Notes: generated by a model from the sequence alone, not told the origin. Shown: positions 7,998 through 16,783, counted from the first letter of the stretch. The stretch: DNA of 64,000 nt from Haloterrigena salifodinae (GCF_003977755.1 NZ_RQWN01000003.1:620001-684000), one strand, 5' to 3'. Translations and numbers: made by a program.

Positions 7998-8792
7998 CTA
8001 AGCGCGCCGCGACAGATGCGCGCGAACCGTCCGCTGGCAGTCGCCACAGATCCCGTACAGCCGCGCCGCGGTCGACAGCAGCGGGAACTGGACGGGGAGA
8101 TCCGCGTAGATCGCCGCGACGAGTTCTCGGTAGTCGGCGGTCCCGCGGGGATTTGTCTCCCCGGAGAACTGCCGCTGTCGCTCGTCGGTCAGCGTCTCGA
8201 GGCGGTCCCGATGGGTCTCGAGTCGGTCGTGTTTCTCGCGCAGGTCGTCGAACCCGCACTGGAGCAGCGATTCGTCGGCCGTCGCTCGAAGCCACCCCAC
8301 GATCTCGTCGATTTCGTCGATCGCCTCCTCGAGCGTCCGTCGCTCGCGCTGCAGCGTTTCCTCGAGCAGCACCGTCTTCCGGTGCTGGGTCTCGAGTTCC
8401 TCGAGAACGGCTCGTTTGAGCGCCGGCGTCCAGTCGGCGTCGGCGGCCAGCGAGACCGCGATCTCCTCCGAGAGTTCGGCCGCCATCGTCTCGACGAGCG
8501 AGTCGTCGTCGGCCGCGATCGTGTGCGGTTCGACGGTCTCGACGAACGCCTCCCTGACGGTCTCACAGCGGTCGTTGGACGGCTGCGGAGTCGCGGCCGC
8601 CGATCCGACCGCCGTCGCCATCGCCTTCGGCGTCGCCGGCACGGTACCGGCCGCCTGCGCGGGTCCTGACGCCGTTGGCACGTCTCGAATCTCTCGCGCG
8701 AACGTCTCGAGGGCCGACGCGCGGTCGGCGACGTCGTCCCGTTCGTCCTCGAGACAGGCCACCGCCCGGTGGACGACCGTCGAGTCCGTCAT
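7998..8792 (-). CDS. haloarchaeal coiled-coil protein (DUF7260-like)
   Basis: A 264-residue, mostly helical protein. Long amphipathic helices with heptad character run from about 100 to 225 (for example LEETLQRERRTLEEAIDEIDEIVGW in pieces). The C-terminal segment carries FPLLSTAARLYGICGDCQRTVRAHL, with a CxxC that recurs in this haloarchaeal family. It is the second gene of an operon: its start codon overlaps the stop of the upstream gene (ATGA, 8789-8792). Two DtxR-like palindromes lie upstream of that first gene. Function unknown; regulation by metal is inferred. Confidence 0.72.
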   Translation of the reverse strand: MTDSTVVHRAVACLEDERDDVADRASALETFAREIRDVPTASGPAQAAGTVPATPKAMATAVGSAAATPQPSNDRCETVREAFVETVEPHTIAADDDSLVETMAAELSEEIAVSLAADADWTPALKRAVLEELETQHRKTVLLEETLQRERRTLEEAIDEIDEIVGWLRATADESLLQCGFDDLREKHDRLETHRDRLETLTDERQRQFSGETNPRGTADYRELVAAIYADLPVQFPLLSTAARLYGICGDCQRTVRAHLSRRA

Positions 8793-9688
8793 AGCTCGTC
8801 CTCCGTGAGACAGACGAGGCCGCCCGCGGCCTCGACGTCGCTGGTCACGACGAGTTCCCAGTCGCCCTCGCCCAGCGCGGTCACGTCGGTCACGCCCAGC
8901 GCCGCGGTCGCCTCTGACGTCCGGCGCAGGATGTCGATCCCGATCGGTAGCGTCGGAAACCGTCGGCCGTCGCAGTCGATGGCGTACCCGCGCAGGGAGA
9001 CGCTCCAGGCGTCGATCTCCGGCCGCGGCTCGCGTACGACGTCGTACGCCCGTACCAGCGACAGCGAGTCGAGATACGCCAGACTCGCCTCGACGGGGTC
9101 GGCCGCTGACGCGACCGACGGGAGATTCGCCGCCGCGTCCCGCAGCAGTCGCGTCCGTTCGTCGACGGTCAAGTGTCGCTCGAGTTCGGCCGCCATCGCC
9201 TCGAGCAACACCAGACAGAGCGTGTTCCGGTCGGTCGTAGCTTCGGCGGCGGCCAGATAGGTCTCCATGATCGCCGTCTCGGCCTCGTCGTGCTCGCTCC
9301 CCGAGAGGGCCTCGAACACGGCGCCGGAGACGTCGTGACAGAAACTGATCAACGGATCGTCGGCCTCGCCGCCGCGATCGACGGGCTGCTGGGGGACGGG
9401 GTCCGTGCCCCCGTCGGGGTCGTCAGGCCCGTCGCCGACGTGCAGCGGCTGCTCTTGCCGGACGATGGGATCGTAGTAGGGCAACTGCGGATCGTACTGT
9501 CTGAGCGCCGCCCGGTACTGTTCGGTCGCTCGAGCCGCGTCGGCCGCGGCCGTACGGGTCGCGAACCGCTGGCCTGCGACGGGGACGGGCCGCTCGCCGG
9601 AGCGAGCGCAGACGACGTAGTAGTCGCCGTCGTCGCTGGCCAACCGTTCGATCTCGTGGCGAATCTCTCTGAGTGTCGTTCCGACCAT
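8789..9688 (-). CDS. haloarchaeal protein of unknown function (DUF7551-like)
   Basis: A 299-residue protein. The N-terminus reads MVGTTLREIRHEIERLASDD, followed by YYVVCARSGERPVPVAGQRF, which resembles a small beta-rich domain also seen in other haloarchaeal proteins. The C-terminal half is helical (LVLLEAMAAELERHLTVDERTRLL). It is the first gene of a two-gene operon with a 4-bp ATGA overlap. Two TTAGG-N4-CCTAA palindromes occur about 115-170 bp upstream of its start, pointing to control by a DtxR/SirR-type metal-dependent repressor. The molecular function cannot be deduced. Confidence 0.72.
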   Translation of the reverse strand: MVGTTLREIRHEIERLASDDGDYYVVCARSGERPVPVAGQRFATRTAAADAARATEQYRAALRQYDPQLPYYDPIVRQEQPLHVGDGPDDPDGGTDPVPQQPVDRGGEADDPLISFCHDVSGAVFEALSGSEHDEAETAIMETYLAAAEATTDRNTLCLVLLEAMAAELERHLTVDERTRLLRDAAANLPSVASAADPVEASLAYLDSLSLVRAYDVVREPRPEIDAWSVSLRGYAIDCDGRRFPTLPIGIDILRRTSEATAALGVTDVTALGEGDWELVVTSDVEAAGGLVCLTEDEL

Positions 9689-9803
9689 GGTTTTCCTCCA
9701 GTCTCTCGGCGGATAGCAGGGCGGTCGTGCGGCGCCACGGCCCCGTTCGGGGCGGAATCGCCTCGTCGCGCCGAATCGTGGTAGCGGGAACCGCCGTTCG
9801 TTC

Positions 9804-9819
9804 TTTAGGCTTACCTAAA
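9804..9819. promoter_or_regulatory. DtxR/SirR-type operator palindrome 1
   Basis: Perfect inverted repeat TTTAGG-CTTA-CCTAAA. The half-sites TTAGG/CCTAA match the general form of operators bound by iron-dependent DtxR-family repressors. It lies in the leader or promoter region of the minus-strand operon that starts at 9688. Confidence 0.6.
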
Positions 9820-9840
9820 CCAACATAAGTCCACCGAATT

Positions 9841-9854
9841 TTAGGGTGGCCTAA
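9841..9854. promoter_or_regulatory. DtxR/SirR-type operator palindrome 2
   Basis: Second copy, TTAGG-GTGG-CCTAA, centred 36 bp from the first. It overlaps a TATA-like TAAAAT on the minus strand, where a bound repressor would block transcription of the operon beginning at 9688. Between the two sites the sequence is AT-richer than its surroundings. Confidence 0.6.
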
Positions 9855-10028
9855 TCCTCTCGAGGCGAGTCGATCCGCCCGCCGAACTGCTGGAAACGAG
9901 TAATTGCCCGCCATCACCGGGTTTAGTCCCTGCCGTTGTATCGCTCTACACCGTTGCTTCGTCTGCAGGTCGTCGTTCGGCCCGTCACGGGACGGCTCTC
10001 GCCACGGTAAATCTGATAATGCTATATT

Positions 10029-10391
10029 GAATACGGACTTACCGGCTACCGCAACCGCCGGGCGCGGACGTTCGCCCGTCGCCACGGCTATCCCCAGATC
10101 GGCGCCAGCGACGCCCACTACCTGCCCAACGTCGGCAAGGCTTACATCGAGATTCTCGTCTCGCCCGATGCCGACGCCGCCACCAGGGCCGACATCGACG
10201 GCGACGAACTCGTCGCGGCCATCCTCAAGGGCCGGACTCAGATCCGCGGCAAGCGAACACCGATTCACAAGAGCTCGGTCCAGTACGGCAAGGGCGCGGC
10301 TCGAAAGGTATCGTACCTGCTGACCTCGCGGGCGCCGCTGGTACCGACAGTGCCGGCCTCGATGGACCGTTCACCTGATCGTACCGTGTGA
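10029..10391 (+). pseudogene. truncated PHP-domain phosphoesterase (C-terminal remnant)
   Basis: An open stretch of about 120 codons encoding GYRNRRARTFARRHGYPQIG, then ASDAHYLPNVGKAYIEILV, ending before the TGA at 10389-10391. GASDAHY is the late metal-binding motif of PHP-family phosphoesterases, and the rest matches the C-terminal half of haloarchaeal PHP proteins. The N-terminal half with the HxH motif is absent: a TAA lies in frame at 10017-10019, there is no plausible start, and upstream DNA does not resume the family in another frame. It is therefore a 5'-deleted remnant, probably inactive. Confidence 0.7.
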
Positions 10392-10418
10392 CTCGAGTCG
10401 GCCGGTACTCGACGTCCG

Positions 10419-11981
10419 TCAGGAGAGTTGCTCGCCGACGATTTCGTCAGCACGCTCGATGAACGCGTCCTCTGTTCCTTCGGGTACCGTCGCTCCCGCG
10501 GCGACGTCGTGCCCGCCGCCGTCGCCGCCGACGGCCCGCGAAGCTTCGCCCATGACGACCGAGAGGTCCAGTCCCTGTCGGACGAGGTTGTGGGTGCCCC
10601 GCGAGGAGACCTTGACCCCTGCCTCCTCCTCGGCGGCGTTACCCTCCGCGCTCTTTTCCGCGAACGCGAGGATCGGCTTCGAGCGGCTGATCCCCTCGTT
10701 GCCCATCGCCATGCCGGCGACGATGCCGACAATGGTCTCGCGAATCTCGTCGCCCGCGTGGAACCACTGGAGGTGCTCCTCGTGGGTGACGCCCTCGCGC
10801 GTGACGAGGTCGATCCCCTCCGAGAGGTTGCGCCGGTGGTTTCGCAGCAGTTTCCGGGCGCGTTCCAAGGCGCCCGTTCGATCCCCGAGACAGACCCCGA
10901 GGCCGACGTCAGCGCGCTCGTAGCGGGCGGTCGCGTTCAGCAGCGTCGAGAACTCGCTCGCGTCCCGGAGTTCGGTGCCGACCGGTTCCTCGGGGAGGAC
11001 GTACGCCGTACTCACGAGCTGGTCGATCTTCGACGCGGGGACGCCCGTCGAGACGGCTCGCTTGACGAGCGCGCTGGCGACGGTCTGCTTCTCATCGTTA
11101 GTCAGTCCCGACCAGCGGCGCCATTCGCCGTCGCGTTTCAACTCGAGGTCGAGACCGTCCAGAAACCGGAGCGCGCCGTTCTCGTCGTTCGAGATGCCGG
11201 GGATGTGGACGTCGGTGGCGTACTCGAGCAGTTTCGGCAGCGGACGGGTCTGTTTCCCGTAGAGCGCCAGATCCTTGCCGGTCTCGAGGACGCCGGCCTC
11301 GACGCCGTCTTCGACGATCGCCTCGTTGGCACCGTGGAGCTCCCCGCCGGAGGCCTGCATGTCGCCGACGGCGCCGACGACCGCGAGGGCGGCCAGATCC
11401 CGGTTGTCGGCGCGGGGGGCGGTGGCCGGCTTCGCGGCCGCGGCAGCGTCGCCGCCGTCGGAGCATAGCTCCGACGAGGATCGGCTCCCGCCGTTCGCCT
11501 CACCACCGTCGGCCGCCACGGACGGTTCGTTCCCTTCCGAAGCGTCCGCGAGCGCCCGCGAGAGAACGTAACTCGCGCCGGCGCCGGAGAGTTCGGAGGC
11601 GCCGTCGATCCCGAACAGCAGGGGGTTCAAGTGGAACTCGGTGTCGCGGTCGGCGGGCTGGTGGTGGTCGGCGATGACGGGCATGAAGGCGCCCGCGTCC
11701 TCGTGCTCGCCGATGATATCCAGCTGGCCGCTCCCGAAGTCGGTGAAGAGGACGACGTCGTAGTCGGTCGCCGCGATGTCGGCGATGGCGTCCTCGTCGA
11801 GTTGTTTCTCGAAAACCGTCTCGAAGGGGATCGCCGCGCGCTCTAAGGCCTGTGCGGCGATCGCGGCGCTGGTGAGTCCGTCGGCGTCGATGTGGGAGGC
11901 CAGCAGGACGCGATCGGCCTCGAGGAGTCGGTCGGCACAGGCGGCGGCGCGATCGGCGAGTTCGGGAACCGGACCGGTCAT
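10419..11981 (-). CDS. DHH-family phosphoesterase (archaeal RecJ/GAN-like nuclease)
   Basis: A 520-residue protein. Motifs are SHIDADGLTSAAI near residue 29 (the DxD of motif I), LFTDFGSGQLD near 80, and ADHHQPAD (DHH) near 105, followed by the DHHA1-type C-terminal half with GNEGISRSKPILAF and a glycine-rich GGDGGGHDVAAG RNA/DNA-binding motif near the end. Archaeal RecJ-like proteins (GAN) associate with the CMG helicase and GINS or act as 5'-3' exonucleases; the role here is inferred from the family. A low-complexity Ser/Gly/Ala insert at about 145-200 interrupts the DHH domain. Confidence 0.87.
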   Translation of the reverse strand: MTGPVPELADRAAACADRLLEADRVLLASHIDADGLTSAAIAAQALERAAIPFETVFEKQLDEDAIADIAATDYDVVLFTDFGSGQLDIIGEHEDAGAFMPVIADHHQPADRDTEFHLNPLLFGIDGASELSGAGASYVLSRALADASEGNEPSVAADGGEANGGSRSSSELCSDGGDAAAAAKPATAPRADNRDLAALAVVGAVGDMQASGGELHGANEAIVEDGVEAGVLETGKDLALYGKQTRPLPKLLEYATDVHIPGISNDENGALRFLDGLDLELKRDGEWRRWSGLTNDEKQTVASALVKRAVSTGVPASKIDQLVSTAYVLPEEPVGTELRDASEFSTLLNATARYERADVGLGVCLGDRTGALERARKLLRNHRRNLSEGIDLVTREGVTHEEHLQWFHAGDEIRETIVGIVAGMAMGNEGISRSKPILAFAEKSAEGNAAEEEAGVKVSSRGTHNLVRQGLDLSVVMGEASRAVGGDGGGHDVAAGATVPEGTEDAFIERADEIVGEQLS

Positions 11982-12061
11982 CGGTACATCGGTCGATGAT
12001 GGGTCGGCATTCGAGATAAACCTCCGGTCATCGGTCGGCGGCCGGCGTCACCGTTGGCGTC

Positions 12062-12424
12062 TCACCACAGCCCGAGTAGCTCCGGCAGCGGTTCGCGGTA
12101 CATGAGCAGGAGCACGTTGTTCGCCGCGAACAGGACGTACAGGCCGACGACGATGGCGACGAACCGGATATCCATCGGATCCGAGAGGACGTGGCCGATC
12201 AGTATCACGACCGCGGCGTAGCACGCCGCGGCGAGCAGGACTCCGGGGAGTCCGAACAGCTGATAGAAGAAGACGGTGACGGGATTGAGCTCGCTCGCGT
12301 AGGGGACGAGAAAGAACAGGGTCGCGGCGACCGCATCGATCCCCCAGAATACGAGAAACGTGAGGCGAACGCCGATCGAACCCGGCGGGTCGAGTCGCTT
12401 TCCGAGGGACGATTGTACTGACAC
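12062..12424 (-). CDS. small integral membrane protein
   Basis: About 120 residues with four hydrophobic segments (FLVFWGIDAVAATLFFLVPY; VFFYQLFGLPGVLLAAACYA; AVVILIGHVL; FVAIVVGLYVLFAANNVLLL). The proposed GTG start at 12424 (MSVQSSLGKRL) follows a TATA-like GATAAT about 40 bp upstream. A longer frame to 12514 exists, but its extra residues look non-coding. Probably in the cytoplasmic membrane; family and function not recognised. Confidence 0.62.
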   Translation of the reverse strand: MSVQSSLGKRLDPPGSIGVRLTFLVFWGIDAVAATLFFLVPYASELNPVTVFFYQLFGLPGVLLAAACYAAVVILIGHVLSDPMDIRFVAIVVGLYVLFAANNVLLLMYREPLPELLGLW

Positions 12425-12543
12425 AGTAGTCGAAACATGGGGACCATCAGGAGTAGGGATTATCCTTGCTAACGCGGGTTGTGACGGTCCTGCACGGCTT
12501 TTCTGCAGTCGCAATCTGCCCGACGGCGTCGAGTCGCGAGCCG

Positions 12544-13296
12544 TTACTCGCGACCGGGTCGGACGGCCGCGACCGTCTCCCGCGCGAGCGCGTCGAACGT
12601 GGCTTCCTCGGGCACGACGTCGACGTCGATTCCCCGCTCGGCGGCGGTCTCGGCCGTCGGCTCGCCGATGACGCCGACGGTGGCGTCGGCGAGCCCTTCG
12701 AGCGCCGCGTCCCGAACCCCTCGGTCGGCCGCGGCCTCGAGGAAGTGGTCGACGGTCAGTGACGAGGTGAAGCAGGCGGCGTTGAGGTCGCCTTCGGCGG
12801 CTAACGCGGCCGACTCGCCGCTGCCGTTGGGACGGACCAGTCGGTAGAGGATCGTCTCGTGGACGTACGCGCCCGCGTCCTCGAAGCCGTCGAGCAGGAC
12901 CGCGCTGCCGTGGTCGCTGCGGGCAACCTCGACGCGGGCGCCCGCGACGCGATCTTCCAGGGCGGCGACGAGGCCGCTCGAGGTGAACTCTTCGGGGACG
13001 AGATCGACTGCGTACCCCTCCGCGCGGAGCGCGTCGGCCGTCGCGGGGCCAATGGCACAGACGGTCTGGTCGCCGGGCTCCCAGCCCGCTTCAGAGACGA
13101 GTTCCGCGCCGGTCTTGCTCGTGAAGACGACGTAGTCGGCGTCGGTCCGCGGGACCGTGCCGGTCGCCTCGACGGCCAGCATCGGGTCCGGAACCGGCTC
13201 GGTGCCGAGTTCGGAGAGCAGGGCCACGGCCAACTCGAGGCGCTCGTCGTCGGGGCGGAAGACGGCGACGGTCGGCGCGTTGGGAGTGTCGCTCAT
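12544..13296 (-). CDS. hemD: uroporphyrinogen-III synthase
   Basis: A 250-residue HemD-family enzyme that closes and inverts ring D of hydroxymethylbilane to give uroporphyrinogen III. The two-domain HemD fold is suggested by ADYVVFTSKTGAELV (about 53-67), VCAIGPATADALRAEG (about 79-94), ACFTSSLTVDHFLEAA (about 166-181) and VGVIGEPTAETAAERG (about 197-212). It is the last gene of a minus-strand operon hemC-cobA-hemD: its ATG overlaps the cobA stop by 4 bp (ATGA). Confidence 0.9.
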   Translation of the reverse strand: MSDTPNAPTVAVFRPDDERLELAVALLSELGTEPVPDPMLAVEATGTVPRTDADYVVFTSKTGAELVSEAGWEPGDQTVCAIGPATADALRAEGYAVDLVPEEFTSSGLVAALEDRVAGARVEVARSDHGSAVLLDGFEDAGAYVHETILYRLVRPNGSGESAALAAEGDLNAACFTSSLTVDHFLEAAADRGVRDAALEGLADATVGVIGEPTAETAAERGIDVDVVPEEATFDALARETVAAVRPGRE

Positions 13297-14108
13297 CGGT
13301 TGTACCTCCCCTCCTCGTCGGCACCGATGGCGCCGTCGTCGTTCTGCAGGAAGTCGACAACCGACGCCCGGATGCCGGCGACGTCGCCGATCACCGTCAC
13401 CGCGGGGGGTTCGATCCCGACCTCGTCTCGGGCGTCGACGATGGTCTCGAGGGTCCCCGTCGCGACCTGCTGGTCGGGCCAGGTGCCTCGTTCGACGAGC
13501 GCGACGGGCGTCTCGGAGGCCATCCCGGACTCGAGCAGCGCCTTCGTGTAGTCAGGCAGACGGCCGACGCCCATCAGGACGACGATGGTGCCGCCGGTCG
13601 CCGCGAGGGCCTCCCAGTCGACCGCCGACTCTGCCTTGGTCGGGTCCTCGTGGCCCGTGACGAACGACACCGAGGAGGCGTGGTCGCGGTGGGTGACCGG
13701 GATGCCGGCGACCGCGGGCGCGGCGATAGCCGAGGTGACCGCAGGGACGACCTCGAAGGGAACGTCGTGGGTCGCGAGGTACTCGGCTTCCTCGCCGCCG
13801 CGGCCGAAGACGAAGGAGTCGCCGCCCTTCAGGCGGACGACGGCTTTGTCCTCGCGGGCGAGTTCGACCAGTCGCTCGTTGATCTCCGACTGGGGCGTGC
13901 GGTCGCCGTTCGCGCGCTTCCCGACGTCCTCGCGGCGGTCCTCGGGCAGGAGATCGATGATCTCCGGACCCGGCAGTTTGTCGTGGAGGACGACGTCGCT
14001 CTCCTCGAGCAGTCGCTTGGCCTTGACGGTCAGCAGATCGGGATCGCCGGGGCCGCTCCCGACGAGGTAGACCGTTCCCGGGTCGGCGCTGGTGGAGTCC
14101 GTTGACAT
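13293..14108 (-). CDS. cobA: uroporphyrinogen-III C-methyltransferase
   Basis: A 271-residue SUMT enzyme that methylates uroporphyrinogen III at C2 and C7 using SAM, giving precorrin-2 for sirohaem, cobalamin and the alternative haem pathway. Hallmarks are VYLVGSGPGDPDLLTVKA at the N-terminus, VRLKGGDSFVFGRGGEEAEY (about 95-114), PVTHRDHASSVSFVTGH and TIVVLMGVGRLPDY. The start at 14108 (MSTDSTSADPG) is preferred to the in-frame ATG six codons upstream. It sits between hemC (14 bp away) and hemD (4-bp overlap), so siroheme-branch genes are co-transcribed. Confidence 0.93.
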   Translation of the reverse strand: MSTDSTSADPGTVYLVGSGPGDPDLLTVKAKRLLEESDVVLHDKLPGPEIIDLLPEDRREDVGKRANGDRTPQSEINERLVELAREDKAVVRLKGGDSFVFGRGGEEAEYLATHDVPFEVVPAVTSAIAAPAVAGIPVTHRDHASSVSFVTGHEDPTKAESAVDWEALAATGGTIVVLMGVGRLPDYTKALLESGMASETPVALVERGTWPDQQVATGTLETIVDARDEVGIEPPAVTVIGDVAGIRASVVDFLQNDDGAIGADEEGRYNR

Positions 14109-14122
14109 CTCCGTACGTTCCC

Positions 14123-15262
14123 TCACTTCCCCTCCGGCTTATCTTCCGCGGAAACGTCGCCTTCGTCGCTCTCGACGTCCTCGCGGGCGGCCTCGATCAG
14201 GTCGGCCGCGCCGCGGTCCGCGAGATCTCGGGCGAACTCGCGGGCTGCCTCGGCGTGGGTCTCGACCGGCAGGTCGCGGCTCCCCTCGACCGACACCTCG
14301 CCGTCGCGGTCGAAGACGCTGACCGTCGCATGGACGTACTCGCCCTGGACGACCGCGTAGATGCCGACGGGCGCGATACAGCCGCCGCCGAGTTCGGCGA
14401 GGATCGTCCGCTCGACGGTCGTCTCGACGCGGCTCCGCGGGAAGTCGATCGCCGACTGGATGTCGCGGGCCGTCTCGCCGTCGCGCGCGGTCACCGCGAG
14501 CGCCCCCTGTCCCGGCGCGGGAACGAACGTCCCCGTCGGGAGTTCCCGATAGTCGACGTAGTGATCGAGGCCGCTGCGCTCGAGCCCCGACTGCGCGAGG
14601 ACGATCGCGTCGTACTCGGTTTCGACCTCGCGCTCCATCGCCTGTCGCTCGAGTTCCGAGAGGTCGTCGAACCACTCGTCGACGGTGCGGTCGTATTCCG
14701 GTTCGTAGTCGTCGTCGCCGGTGTTCCCCTTGCGCTCCTTGTCGGCCTCCGTCCGCTCCTGGTGTTCTTCCTGCAGCGACGGCGCCAGCAGCTTCTCGAG
14801 GCGCGTGTCCACGTTCCCGCGCAGGGGCTCGACCTCGAGGTCCGGGCGCTCCGAGAGGAGCTGGGCCCGCCGGCGCAGGCTCGAGGTGCCGACGGTCGCC
14901 CCGTCCGGAAGCTCCTCGAGGGTCGAGCCGTCGGGCGTGATGAGGACGTCCCCCGGCGGCCCGCGCTCGGGCACCGCCGCCGTGACGAGTTCCTGTGGCT
15001 GTTCGGTCGGCATGTCCTTCATCGAGTGGATGGCGCCGTCGAGGTCGCCCTCGAGGACGCGCTCATCGAGTTCGCGGACGAACGCGCCCGTCTTCCCCAG
15101 TCGATGAATCAGTTCGTCCCTGATCTGGTCGCCCGTCGTCTCGACGGTGACCAGTTCCACCTCGTAGCGACGGTCCTCTAAGGCCTCCTTGACCAGTGAG
15201 GCTTGTCGCCGGGCGAGTGTGGATCCCCGAGTCGCCAGTCGCAGCGTCCCGCGCGTTCTCAT
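14123..15262 (-). CDS. hemC: hydroxymethylbilane synthase (porphobilinogen deaminase)
   Basis: A 379-residue HemC that polymerises four porphobilinogens. Motifs are LATRGSTLARRQA (N-terminus), GDLDGAIHSMKDMPTEQP (about 73-90), TVGTSSLRRRAQL and LRGNVDTRLEKL (substrate/cofactor arginines), and LGGGCIAPVG, whose Cys carries the dipyrromethane cofactor. Residues of about 165-210 form an acidic insertion (EADKERKGNTGDDDYEPEY) absent from most bacterial HemC. A TATA-like sequence at about 15285-15292 places the transcript start next to the ATG, implying a leaderless operon. The haemoglobin gene is divergent. Confidence 0.95.
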   Translation of the reverse strand: MRTRGTLRLATRGSTLARRQASLVKEALEDRRYEVELVTVETTGDQIRDELIHRLGKTGAFVRELDERVLEGDLDGAIHSMKDMPTEQPQELVTAAVPERGPPGDVLITPDGSTLEELPDGATVGTSSLRRRAQLLSERPDLEVEPLRGNVDTRLEKLLAPSLQEEHQERTEADKERKGNTGDDDYEPEYDRTVDEWFDDLSELERQAMEREVETEYDAIVLAQSGLERSGLDHYVDYRELPTGTFVPAPGQGALAVTARDGETARDIQSAIDFPRSRVETTVERTILAELGGGCIAPVGIYAVVQGEYVHATVSVFDRDGEVSVEGSRDLPVETHAEAAREFARDLADRGAADLIEAAREDVESDEGDVSAEDKPEGK

Positions 15263-15432
15263 GGGAGAACAGTCAGCGCCTGGGGTATGAAAAGCGCACG
15301 CTTGTCGGGCGACGATCGGTGACCGTCGTCCGCGCGAGAAGTTGTGTGGTATTTGTGACCAGGAAACATGAATTTTCGCGCGAACATATTCGAGAGACCA
15401 TTTAACTCTCCGTCATTCGTAGGATCGGTCGG

Positions 15433-15798
15433 ATGAGCGAAACTCTGTACGAACGACTCGGCGGACAGGACGCGATCGGTGCGGTCGTCGACCAGTTCTA
15501 CGAACGCGTAGTGGAGGACGAACAGGTTGCCCACTACTTCGAGGACGTCGACATGCAGAAACAGCGGGCCCACCAGACCCAGTTCATCAGCGCGGTCGCG
15601 GGCGGCCCCGTCGACTACTCGGGCGAGAACATGGAGGCCGCACACGACGACCTCGGGATCACGAGACCCGACTTCTACGTCATCGTCGAGCACCTCGACG
15701 CGACGCTCCGGGAGTTCGACGTCGGCCCCGACGACCGCGAGGCCGTCCTGGACGCGATCGCCGAGTACGAAGGTGACATCGTCACGGCGACGGCCTGA
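15433..15798 (+). CDS. truncated haemoglobin, group I
   Basis: A 121-residue 2/2 globin. It opens with TLYERLGGQDAIGAVVDQFY and continues through VAHYFEDVDMQKQRAHQTQF to MEAAHDDLGIT, where the His is the expected proximal haem ligand, then FYVIVEHLDATLREF. Group I truncated globins bind O2 or NO and can act in NO detoxification. A TATA-like TTTAACT at about 15399-15405 precedes the ATG by about 30 bp. Divergence from the tetrapyrrole operon hemC-cobA-hemD is a suggestive context. Confidence 0.92.
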   Translation: MSETLYERLGGQDAIGAVVDQFYERVVEDEQVAHYFEDVDMQKQRAHQTQFISAVAGGPVDYSGENMEAAHDDLGITRPDFYVIVEHLDATLREFDVGPDDREAVLDAIAEYEGDIVTATA

Positions 15799-15904
15799 GT
15801 GCGATCCGGTGCGGTGCGATCGCTGACCGTACCAGGGGGAACCGACCGACAGCGCTCGAGACGGACCCGAGACCTTTTGATCCCGTCGGCGCTATCACCA
15901 GCCG

Positions 15905-16723
15905 ATGGTCGCAGTTACGCTGGGTCCCGAAGGAACCTACTCGCACCGGGCGGCGACGGCGGTCGCGGACGGCGACGAGATCGACTTCCGACAGTCGGTG
16001 ACGTCCATCGTCGACGCCGTCGCCGGCGTCGAGTACGATCGCGGCGTGATCCCGATCGAGAACAGCATCGAGGGCTCGGTCACGGAGAGCTTGGACGCGC
16101 TCGCGGAGTACGACGTCGCCGTCGTCCGCGAGATCGTCACCCCGATCCGCCACGCGCTGCTCGCTCAGGGGCCGGAGTTCGACACCATCGCCAGCCACTC
16201 CCAGGCGCTGGCGCAGTGTCGCACCTACCTCGAGCGCGAGTATCCCGACGCCACCCTCGAGGCGGTCGCCAGTACCGCCCAGGGCGTCGAGTTCGCCCGC
16301 GAGGATCCCTCCGTCGCGGGGATCGGACATCCGGCCAACGCCGACGACGAACCGACCCTCGAGGTGCTCGCCGAGGACATTCAGGACCAGGACTCGAACG
16401 CGACTCGTTTCTTCGCGCTGGCGCCCGCCGAGGAGCGCTCGAAGGGCGGCGGCAAGAGTTCGCTCGTCGTCTACCCCAACGCGAACTACCCCGGGCTTCT
16501 GCTCGAACTCCTCGAGCCCTTCGCCGACCGGGACATTAACCTCACGCGGGTCGAGTCCCGCCCCAGCGGACAGCGACTCGGCGACTACGTGTTCCACGTC
16601 GACTTCGAGGCCGGCCTCTACGAGGCCCGGACGAAGGAGGCGATCGAGGAACTCGAGGAACTGGCCGACAACGGCTGGGTCCGTCGACTGGGCTCGTACG
16701 ACACCGAACACGTCGTCGAGTAG
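15905..16723 (+). CDS. pheA: prephenate dehydratase
   Basis: A 272-residue enzyme converting prephenate to phenylpyruvate in phenylalanine synthesis. The catalytic domain begins VAVTLGPEGTYSHRAA, includes IPIENSIEGSVTESLD (about 57-72), and has the TRF catalytic motif in NATRFFAL near residue 165. A C-terminal ACT domain (about 185-260, NYPGLLLELLEPFADRDINL then ESRPS) normally mediates feedback inhibition by phenylalanine. It is monofunctional, without chorismate mutase. It is transcribed alone, from a TTTTGAT-type promoter near 15873. Confidence 0.94.
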   Translation: MVAVTLGPEGTYSHRAATAVADGDEIDFRQSVTSIVDAVAGVEYDRGVIPIENSIEGSVTESLDALAEYDVAVVREIVTPIRHALLAQGPEFDTIASHSQALAQCRTYLEREYPDATLEAVASTAQGVEFAREDPSVAGIGHPANADDEPTLEVLAEDIQDQDSNATRFFALAPAEERSKGGGKSSLVVYPNANYPGLLLELLEPFADRDINLTRVESRPSGQRLGDYVFHVDFEAGLYEARTKEAIEELEELADNGWVRRLGSYDTEHVVE

Positions 16724-16783
16724 TCACCCGCCGTCGAGACTCCGTTTTATTACCGGCGTTCGCTACCGGATACCGTAGAATCG

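Noticed and set aside
10419-11981. Insert at about residues 145-200 of the DHH protein as an intein or fused domain
   Set aside because: The segment is low-complexity Ser/Gly/Ala/Asp without intein motifs, a common halophile linker.
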